DNA of 64,000 nucleotides from Oerskovia paurometabola. GTDB taxonomy: Bacteria > Actinomycetota > Actinomycetes > Actinomycetales > Cellulomonadaceae. Every line of letters starts with the position of its first letter. The stretch's first letter is position 1. The position numbers and the translations under genes are program-made. Where the stretch lies: positions 3,224,001-3,288,000 of the forward strand of contig NZ_JAFBBV010000001.1 of NCBI RefSeq assembly GCF_016907365.1, read 5' to 3'. The notes beneath the pieces are model-generated. The model ran no database searches. It saw nothing but the letters and a program-made list of their open reading frames with translations, and was not told where the DNA came from. Shown here piece by piece: positions 55,437-64,000 of this stretch.

Positions 55437-56365
55437 GCCTGTCTCCGTCCTGGGCTCCTGCTAGGTCTGTGTGTCGTGCGGTCGTCTTCTTGCATCGCCG
55501 GAGCGCGACGCCCCGGATCCGCCCCCGCCCGGGCGAGCCGCAGTCCGAGCATGGTGCACAGCGAGAACCCGAGCGCGTTCGCGACACCGTGCGTCGCGGC
55601 CATCTGCCCGATGCTCGGGTGCGGCACGCCCGTGAGCTCACCGACCGCCCACCAGACCGCGAGCAGCATCGAGGCTCCGACGGCGAGCGACCCTGCGGTG
55701 AGAAGCATCCTTGCGCCTCGCCCGGCCGGGACGCCCACCACGGCCCACGCGGTGCTCCAGAGCGCAGCGGTGAGCACGAGCGCGCCGAGCAGCTCGACCG
55801 TGTTGCCGACGAAGTACCCGACGAGGACCGCCGCGGTACCCGTCGGCACCCCGACCGCCCCGAGGCGCGCGGCGGCCGGCCTGCCACGTGGTCCGTCGAC
55901 GGGGTCGTCGAGCGTGACCGTCAGGCCCGCGACGAGCGCCGCCGCGAAACCCGCGAAGAGCATGTGCGGCACGGTCAGCGTCAGGTAGGTCCCCGAGAAC
56001 CCGAGGAGCCCCCATCCCCCGCGGTCGGCCAGCATCGCGGCGGCACCGACCCCCGGCATGACGAGAGCGACGCCGACGGCGAGCCGCACCTCGGGCCGTC
56101 GAGGCGCCGTCGGGCCGAGGAGGACGCGCACCGCAGCGACGAGCAGGACCGCCGATCCGCCGAGGAACGGGACGGTCGACGCCTGCGCGAGCGGACCCCC
56201 CGGGAGCCAGGCTCCCGCGGCCGTGACCGCACCCGCAGCGGGCCACCACGCGCTGCCCGCCCCCGGCACCGTGCGCGACCCGAGCAGGGACAGCCCCAGC
56301 GGGAGGATCACCACGAGCCCGAAGGCCACCACGAGGTCCACGAGGACCGCGGTCGCGGGGCTCAC
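55433..56365 (-). CDS. YndJ-like membrane protein
   Basis: A 310-residue membrane protein with about eight hydrophobic helices (for example LVVAFGLVVILPLGLSLLG and GALVLTAALWSTAWAVVGV). LTVPHMLFAGFAAALVAGLTVTL and GQMAATHGVANALGFSLCTMLGL, with conserved His residues, are typical of the YndJ family. A polar C-terminal tail follows. The GTG start at 56365 is one base after the TetR stop codon, so translation is coupled. The conserved His residues facing the membrane interior are notable, but no activity is known. Confidence 0.85.
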   Translation of the reverse strand: MSPATAVLVDLVVAFGLVVILPLGLSLLGSRTVPGAGSAWWPAAGAVTAAGAWLPGGPLAQASTVPFLGGSAVLLVAAVRVLLGPTAPRRPEVRLAVGVALVMPGVGAAAMLADRGGWGLLGFSGTYLTLTVPHMLFAGFAAALVAGLTVTLDDPVDGPRGRPAAARLGAVGVPTGTAAVLVGYFVGNTVELLGALVLTAALWSTAWAVVGVPAGRGARMLLTAGSLAVGASMLLAVWWAVGELTGVPHPSIGQMAATHGVANALGFSLCTMLGLRLARAGADPGRRAPAMQEDDRTTHRPSRSPGRRQA

Positions 56366-56366
56366 G

Positions 56367-57059
56367 TCAGGCCTTCAGCGAGGCGGTCAGGCGCAGGACG
56401 TCGTCGACGACGGTGCGCGCCACCGGGAGGCGAGAGAGCCGGACGAGCGTCCCGACGATCGGGCTCGCCCCCGCGACGAGGCGTCGCGTCCGCGCCGTGC
56501 CCGACGACGAGTCCTGGACCCAGAAGAGGGTCACCCCGAGGTGCGCGAGCCACAGCAGCTCGGGGAGCCGGGCACGCAGCGCGGCGGGCACCGCGGGCGA
56601 GGCGCCGGCGACGACGTCCTCGAAGATCGCGAGCGAGAGCTCCCGGGACTCGCGCGAGGCCTCGCTGAACGGGTTGGCCGCGGCACCCGGCCGGATCGCG
56701 ACCGAGACGAACTCGGCGCCGAACGAGTGGTACGGCGTGAAGACGTCGATCGCCGCGTCGAGCACTCGGCGCAACCGCTCGGCGAGCGTCCCGCCCTGCG
56801 CGAGGACCTCGTCCGCTGCGCGGCGGTGCGCCCGCTGCACCTCGACGTACAGCTCCTGGACCAGGTGGTCCTTGGACGGGAAGTAGTAGTAGGCGTTGCC
56901 CGTGCTCACGCCTGCCGCGGCGGCGATGGCCCGCATGGTCGTGGCCTCGTAGCCCTGCTCGCGCAGCAACGAGAGAGCAGCCTCCAGGACCTTCGCGCGG
57001 GTCTGCGCGGACTTGGCGGTGGCGGACTGCGGGCGCTCTGGCGTCGCCGGTACCGTCAC
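56367..57059 (-). CDS. TetR family transcriptional regulator
   Basis: A 230-residue regulator. The N-terminal helix-turn-helix is KVLEAALSLLREQGYEATTMRAIAAAAGVSTGNAYYYFPSKDHLVQELY (about residues 23-71), the standard TetR pattern; the ligand-binding domain has no recognisable subfamily. The GTG start at 57059 follows a GGGGG-like box and lies 27 bases from a perfect 20-bp palindrome that also spans its likely promoter. It leads an operon with yndJ and the DUF1990 gene, which it probably represses together with itself. Confidence 0.93.
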   Translation of the reverse strand: MTVPATPERPQSATAKSAQTRAKVLEAALSLLREQGYEATTMRAIAAAAGVSTGNAYYYFPSKDHLVQELYVEVQRAHRRAADEVLAQGGTLAERLRRVLDAAIDVFTPYHSFGAEFVSVAIRPGAAANPFSEASRESRELSLAIFEDVVAGASPAVPAALRARLPELLWLAHLGVTLFWVQDSSSGTARTRRLVAGASPIVGTLVRLSRLPVARTVVDDVLRLTASLKA

Positions 57060-57086
57060 GCCCCCTGCTCCGCGCCGGAGGGATCA

Positions 57087-57106
57087 TTTTTGAACATGTT
57101 CAAAAA
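57087..57106. promoter_or_regulatory. Perfect 20-bp palindrome, TetR operator
   Basis: TTTTTGAACATGTTCAAAAA is fully symmetric and A/T-rich in a very G/C-rich setting. It lies 28-47 nt before the tetR start, where it would cover the promoter. Confidence 0.88.
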
Positions 57107-57121
57107 CCTAGCACGAGGAGA

Positions 57122-57150
57122 GCCCGTCCGACCACCAGGGCCGGACGGGC
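57122..57150 (-). terminator. Hairpin after nucS
   Basis: Nine-bp perfect arms GCCCGTCCG and CGGACGGGC (57122-57130 and 57142-57150) with an 11-nt loop, between the nucS stop and the tetR promoter. Confidence 0.65.
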
Positions 57151-57239
57151 GCTCCTCACGACGAGGTACCGCTGCGTCACCGGCGGGCACGGCCCGAAGA
57201 TCACGTGCCGGGGTGCGAGCCAGAGTGCAGAGGCGCGAG

Positions 57240-57935
57240 CTAGAACAGGCGCGAGTCGACGTCGTCGACGCCACGCATCGCGTCGTAGTCCAGGACCAGG
57301 CACCCGATGCCCCGGTCGGTCGCCAGGACCCGTGCCTGCGGCTTGATCTCCTGCGCCGCGAACACCCCGCGCACCGGGGACAGGAGCGGGTCACGGTTCA
57401 GCAGGTCCAGGTAGCGAGTGAGCTGCTCGACCCCGTCGATGTCGCCCCGACGCTTGATCTCGACCGCGACCGTCGCCCCGTCCTTGTCCCGGGCCAGGAT
57501 GTCCACCGGGCCGATCGCCGTGGGGTACTCGCGGCGGATCAACGTGTGCCCCGTCCCCAGCAGCTGGATCTGGGCGGCGAGCATCTCCTGCAGGTGCGCC
57601 TCGACCCCGTCCTTGATCAGGCCCGGGTCGACGCCGAGGTCGTGCGCCGAGTCGTGCAGGACCTCGTACAGCTCGATCTCGAGGCGGTCGTCGCTCTTCG
57701 CGTGCTGGACCGCCCACACCTGGGTCACGCCACGCTCGCGGGCCGACTCGTCGGGCTCCGAGACCGCCATCGAGCAGGGCGGGCTCATCCAGTTGAGCGG
57801 CTTGTACGAACCGCCGTCCGAGTGGAGCAGCACGCTGCCGTCAGCCTTGACGAGCAGCACGCGGGTCGCGAGCGGGAGGTGGGCCGAGAGCCGGCCCGTG
57901 TAGTGAGCCGAGCACTGGGCAACCACGAGACGCAC
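57240..57935 (-). CDS. nucS: Mismatch-specific endonuclease NucS (EndoMS)
   Basis: A 231-residue nuclease that cuts both strands at certain mismatches; it replaces MutS/MutL repair in actinobacteria and is stimulated by the sliding clamp. The N-terminal dimerisation/DNA-binding domain has [40 protein letters not shown]. The C-terminal RecB-like domain has [23 protein letters not shown], with the catalytic Asp and the ExK pair, and [14 protein letters not shown]. The end SRLF fits the clamp-binding tail. ATG 57935 is typical. Its place after the ATP synthase operon and a DUF2550 gene is the common actinobacterial order. Confidence 0.95.
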   Translation of the reverse strand: MRLVVAQCSAHYTGRLSAHLPLATRVLLVKADGSVLLHSDGGSYKPLNWMSPPCSMAVSEPDESARERGVTQVWAVQHAKSDDRLEIELYEVLHDSAHDLGVDPGLIKDGVEAHLQEMLAAQIQLLGTGHTLIRREYPTAIGPVDILARDKDGATVAVEIKRRGDIDGVEQLTRYLDLLNRDPLLSPVRGVFAAQEIKPQARVLATDRGIGCLVLDYDAMRGVDDVDSRLF

Positions 57936-58001
57936 GAAGAACTCCTCAGACGGGGACGAAGACGGCGGCGGGGACGCCGACGGCGAGCGCTCGACGAGCG
58001 C

Positions 58002-58415
58002 TCAGACCACCACGCCGCGGCGACCGGGCCGAGCCGCCTCGAGCCAGGACGCCAGACCGGCGTACGCGCCGCTCGACATCGTCAGCTCGAACCGGACGTC
58101 CTCGTACGAGCACTCCACGAGGAAGAGGTCACGGTCCTCGTCGAGGGGGCGTCGGGACAGGATCACCAGATCCTGCCGCCGCCACGTGCGCGCCGGGCGC
58201 AGCGAGAGCGACCAGCAGCGCCACCAGTCGATGCGACCCACACCGTAGTGCGCGATCCCCAGCGACCAGGACGCCTGAGCGTCCCCGGCGGGGCGGGCGC
58301 TGCACTCGAAGGACCCCACCCGGTGGGCGATGGCCCGAAGACGCAACGCTCCCAGCCCGACCACGAGCGCGACTGCGAGAAGCAGTCCGATCGCGATCCA
58401 GGCGGGGAGCGGCAC
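58002..58415 (-). CDS. DUF2550 family membrane protein
   Basis: A 137-residue protein with one N-terminal membrane helix (WIAIGLLLAVALVVGLGALRL) and a cytosolic domain containing FECSARPAGDAQASWSLGIAHYGVGRIDWWRCWSLSLRPARTWRRQDLVI. This pattern is the DUF2550 family, which sits after atpC in many actinobacteria. GTG 58415 is 18 nt after the atpC stop, so it belongs to the ATP synthase operon. Function unknown. Confidence 0.9.
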   Translation of the reverse strand: MPLPAWIAIGLLLAVALVVGLGALRLRAIAHRVGSFECSARPAGDAQASWSLGIAHYGVGRIDWWRCWSLSLRPARTWRRQDLVILSRRPLDEDRDLFLVECSYEDVRFELTMSSGAYAGLASWLEAARPGRRGVVV

Positions 58416-58433
58416 GTGTGCTACCTGAGCCCG

Positions 58434-58718
58434 TCAGTGGCCGGAGACGCCGGCGCCGTCGAGCACCTCTGCGTCGTCCACCACGAGCATGACCTGGTTG
58501 GAGTCCACCGAGAGGAACCCACCGGTGACCTTCACGGCGACCTTCTCGCCGTTCGAGCCGGTGATCCGGACGGTGCCCTCGCCGAGGACGGACAGGAGGG
58601 GCGAGTGGTTCACGAGGATACCGATCTCACCGTCGGCGGCCGGCGCGCTCACGGCGCGCGCGTCCCCGGACCAGATCTTGCGGTCCGCCGCCACGAGGTC
58701 GACGTTCAGCTGTGCCAC
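58434..58718 (-). CDS. atpC: F1 ATP synthase epsilon subunit
   Basis: A 94-residue subunit of the rotor stalk. LNVDLVAADRKIWSGDARAVSAPAADGEIGILVNHSPLLSVLGEGTVRI is the N-terminal beta-sandwich. The protein stops near DDAEVLDGAG, so the C-terminal helical hairpin found in longer epsilon subunits is missing, as in several actinobacteria; that hairpin can inhibit the enzyme, so control differs here. GTG 58718 follows AAGGAG. The ATG-like longer frame is not needed. Confidence 0.92.
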   Translation of the reverse strand: MAQLNVDLVAADRKIWSGDARAVSAPAADGEIGILVNHSPLLSVLGEGTVRITGSNGEKVAVKVTGGFLSVDSNQVMLVVDDAEVLDGAGVSGH

Positions 58719-58806
58719 TTCAACTCCTTCATGTCGGTGCACGGGTCTGACGAAGCGCGCCGCGTGCCCGACCCGAAGGCCCGGCGCGCGGCGCGCTCAC
58801 GTCGTG

Positions 58807-61270
<2,464 letters not shown>

Positions 61271-61271
61271 G

Positions 61272-62903
61272 TCAGGCCTTCTTCTGCCGGACGATCTGCT
61301 CCTGCTCGACCACGACAGCCTCTTCCTCGTCCGACTCGCCACCGACGAGGGGGGTGCCGTCGCCCGTGAGGAAGCCGTTGCGGAAGTCGTCGACGCCCTG
61401 AGCCAGCGCAGCCTCGGTCTCGTCCGAGAGCTTGCCGGTCGAGGCGATCGTGCTGAGCACCTCGGTGTTGCGGCGCAGGTGGTCGAGCAGCTCGCTCTCG
61501 AAGCGGCGCACGTCCTCGAGGGGCACGTCGTCGAGCTTGCCCTTGGTGCCGGCCCAGATCGAGGCGACCTGGTCCTCGACCGGGTACGGCGAGTACTGGC
61601 CCTGCTTGAGCAGCTCCATGAGGCGAGCGCCACGGGTCAGCTGGCCGCGCGAGGCCGCGTCGAGGTCCGACGCGAACATCGCGAAGGCCTCGAGCGAACG
61701 GTACTGCGCGAGCTCGAGCTTGAGCGTGCCCGAGACCTGCTTCATCGCCTTGACCTGCGCGGCGCCGCCGACACGGGACACGGAGATACCGACGTCCACC
61801 GCGGGGCGCTGGTCGGCGTTGAAGAGGTCCGACTGGAGGAAGATCTGACCGTCGGTGATCGAGATGACGTTGGTCGGGATGTACGCCGACACGTCGTTCG
61901 CCTTGGTCTCGATGACCGGCAGACCGGTCATCGAGCCCGCGCCCAGCTCGTCCGAGAGCTTCGCACAACGCTCGAGCAGACGGGAGTGCAGGTAGAAGAC
62001 GTCACCGGGGTACGCCTCGCGGCCCGGCGGGCGGCGGAGCAGCAGCGACACGGCACGGTAGGCCTCGGCCTGCTTCGACAGGTCGTCGAAGACGATCAGG
62101 ACGTGCTTGCCGCCGTACATCCAGTGCTGGCCGATGGCCGAACCGGTGTAGGGGGCGAGGTACTTGAAGCCTGCCGGGTCGGACGCGGGAGCCGCGACGA
62201 TCGTCGTGTACTCCAGGGCGCCGGCCTCTTCCAGCGCGCCGCGGACGGCGGCGATGGTCGAGCCCTTCTGGCCGATCGCGACGTAGATGCAGCGGACCTG
62301 CTTGGTCGGGTCGCCGGTCTCCCAGTTCGCCTTCTGGTTGATGATCGTGTCGGTCGCGATCGCCGTCTTGCCGGTCTGGCGGTCACCGATGATCAGCTGG
62401 CGCTGACCACGGCCCACGGGGATCATCGAGTCGATCGCCTTGAGGCCGGTCTGCAGCGGCTCGTGGACCGACTTGCGGTCCATGACGCCGGGGGCCTGCA
62501 GCTCGAGGGCACGACGGCCCTCGGTCTCGATCTCGCCGAGGCCGTCGATCGGCTGACCCAGCGGGTCGACGACGCGACCCAGGTAGCCGTCACCGACGGG
62601 GACCGAGAGGACCTCGCCCGTACGGCGGACCTCCTGGCCCTCCTCGATACCGGTGAACTCACCCAGGACGACGACACCGATCTGGCGAACGTCCAAGTTC
62701 AGGGCAAGGCCGAGGGTGCCGTCCTCGAAGCGCAGCAGCTCGTTGGCCATTGCGCCCGGAAGGCCTTCCACCTGGGCGATGCCGTCAGCGGCGAGGGTGA
62801 CGCGACCGACTTCCTCGGTCACCGCGCCCCCGGGCTCGTAGGACTTCACGAAGCTGTCCAGCGCGGCCCGAATCTCGTCGGGCCGGATCGTCAGCTCAGC
62901 CAT
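61272..62903 (-). CDS. atpA: F1 ATP synthase alpha subunit
   Basis: A 543-residue nucleotide-binding, non-catalytic subunit. [19 protein letters not shown] is Walker A, and [38 protein letters not shown] carries the arginine finger region. The C-terminal region extends some 30 residues past the usual end ([23 protein letters not shown]), an acidic tail seen in actinobacteria. ATG 62903 is standard. The gap to atpH is 134 nt. Confidence 0.97.
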   Translation of the reverse strand: MAELTIRPDEIRAALDSFVKSYEPGGAVTEEVGRVTLAADGIAQVEGLPGAMANELLRFEDGTLGLALNLDVRQIGVVVLGEFTGIEEGQEVRRTGEVLSVPVGDGYLGRVVDPLGQPIDGLGEIETEGRRALELQAPGVMDRKSVHEPLQTGLKAIDSMIPVGRGQRQLIIGDRQTGKTAIATDTIINQKANWETGDPTKQVRCIYVAIGQKGSTIAAVRGALEEAGALEYTTIVAAPASDPAGFKYLAPYTGSAIGQHWMYGGKHVLIVFDDLSKQAEAYRAVSLLLRRPPGREAYPGDVFYLHSRLLERCAKLSDELGAGSMTGLPVIETKANDVSAYIPTNVISITDGQIFLQSDLFNADQRPAVDVGISVSRVGGAAQVKAMKQVSGTLKLELAQYRSLEAFAMFASDLDAASRGQLTRGARLMELLKQGQYSPYPVEDQVASIWAGTKGKLDDVPLEDVRRFESELLDHLRRNTEVLSTIASTGKLSDETEAALAQGVDDFRNGFLTGDGTPLVGGESDEEEAVVVEQEQIVRQKKA

Positions 62904-63037
62904 TGCTCTTCTCCTGTCGTGGCCACCCCGCGGTGTGCGGGAGCGGTCGAACGTTCTTGTCAGTTCGCCGGCTCGGGAGCCGGCGGGGTGTCGACGACAC
63001 CGGGGACCGCGAGGACCTCAGTGTTCGGGCGAACAGG

Positions 63038-63852
63038 TCAGCTGACCAGTCGTCTGCGTGCGTCGACCAGGCGCGAGAGGACCGTCGAGTCGACGACGTC
63101 CGCTCCGACCTGGACGCGCAAGCCGCCGAGGACCTCGGGGTCCACGGTGACGTTGAGCTGGACTGCCCGGCCGTACGCGCGCTCGAGGAGCGCGGACAGA
63201 CGGTCCTGCTGTGCCTGGCTGAGCACCGTGCCCGACGTCACCGAGGCGACGAGGCGGCGGCGACGCCGTGCGGCGACGTCCCCGAGCCACACGAGGGTGG
63301 CGACGAAACGACGACCACGAGGTGCCACGGTCGCCCGCTCCGCGAGGAACTGGGTGACCGGGTCGACCTTGCCCGCGAGCAGCGCGTCGACGAACGCCTT
63401 GCGACGAGCGGGGTCGGTCGAGGTCTCCGTCAGCACGCGGCGAGCCTCACGCTCTCCGACGAGAGACCGCGTGATGCGGAACAGCTCGTCCTCGACGCGC
63501 ACGAGCGCGCCGCGGGCCTCGGCCGAGGCCAGGACCGCGTCGACGCCGAGGTGCTCGACGGCGTCGGCGATGTCGCCGTCGTGCGCCCAGCGGTCCCGGG
63601 CGAGCCCGGAGACCAGGTCGACGACACGACCGTCGAAGCCCTCGCGCAGCAGGTCGGCCGCGAGGGCCGCCTTGTCCTCGCCGGACCGCGACGGGTCCGC
63701 GAGAGCACGGCGCAGGGGCACGGAGCCGTCGAGCGCCGCTGCCACCGTGAGGAGCTGCTCGCCCAGGGCGAAAGCTCCTTCACCGGCCGCACGCAGCACC
63801 GGCTCGAAGCGCTCCTGTGCCTGCTCGAGAGAGGCTCCGCTCGTCCCGCGCA

Positions 63853-63853
<1 letters not shown>
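63038..63853 (-). CDS. atpH: F1 ATP synthase delta subunit
   Basis: A 271-residue peripheral-stalk subunit, longer than the 180 or so residues of most bacteria but usual for actinobacteria. The N-terminal half (ALGEQLLTVAAALDGSVPLRRALADPSRSGEDKAALAADLL) and the C-terminal VTSGTVLSQAQQDRLSALLERAYGRAVQLNVTVDPEVLGGLRVQVGADVVDSTV match the family. Its ATG overlaps the atpF stop (TGATG). It bridges F1 to the b subunit. Confidence 0.95.

Positions 63854-64000
<147 letters not shown>

Overview
The window is a chromosomal stretch from a very GC-rich Gram-positive actinobacterium, most likely of the Micrococcales (Cellulomonadaceae or Promicromonosporaceae). The grounds are the extreme G/C bias at third codon positions, the frequent GTG starts, the GlgE-type glycogen pathway, NucS and a DUF2550 gene beside the ATP synthase operon, a class Ib ribonucleotide reductase, and CUT1 sugar transport with LacI-type control. 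No rRNA, tRNA, CRISPR array, insertion sequence or prophage was found.

Layout. 1-6.8 kb: the 3' end of a glgX-like debranching gene, a flavoprotein dehydrogenase, an Rrf2-type regulator with an MFS exporter (beside the remnant of a truncated gene), an uncharacterised membrane protein and a lone AbiEi-like/DUF559 protein. 6.9-20.4 kb: alpha-glucan metabolism. An alpha-glucan phosphorylase is divergent from glgE-treS-mak, then comes a GH2 beta-mannosidase, then glgB. Together TreS, Mak, GlgE and GlgB turn trehalose into branched alpha-glucan by way of maltose-1-phosphate; GlgP and GlgX break it down. 20.5-29.9 kb: housekeeping and envelope genes (CnoX-like thioredoxin/TPR protein, lipoprotein and membrane protein pair, DivIVA-like coiled-coil protein, two alpha/beta hydrolases, FKBP lipoprotein, phosphoribosyltransferase).

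30.0-40.0 kb: a compact specialised-metabolism island. A carboxylic acid reductase (adenylation-carrier-reductase) and an XRE/MmyB regulator run leftward; an MFS exporter and homologues of phzC, phzD and phzE run rightward. PhzC, PhzE and PhzD are the enzymes that lead to trans-2,3-dihydro-3-hydroxyanthranilate (DHHA), but phzF, phzA/B and phzG are absent, so a phenazine is not expected. I infer that DHHA or a derivative is reduced by the reductase to an aldehyde and exported. The divergent promoter holds an unusually large shared-axis inverted repeat and three repeats spaced 15 bp apart. The island ends at an 8-bp tandem repeat and a 19-bp-stem terminator.

40.2-44.2 kb: the class Ib ribonucleotide reductase operon nrdH-nrdI-nrdE-nrdF (leftward) with a candidate NrdR box. 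44.9-53.3 kb: glycoside utilisation, with a GH1 beta-glucosidase, a GH31 alpha-xylosidase, a CUT1 ABC transporter without its own ATPase, and a LacI regulator, with GAAGCGCT-type operators. 53.5-57.1 kb: nagA, then a TetR-YndJ-DUF1990 operon behind a perfect 20-bp palindrome. 57.2-64.0 kb: nucS, a DUF2550 gene and the F1 part of the ATP synthase operon (atpC, D, G, A, H and the end of atpF), all leftward.

Coordinates were read by eye; starts were chosen from ribosome-binding sites, overlaps and family length. Family names come from recognition of motifs, not from a database search.
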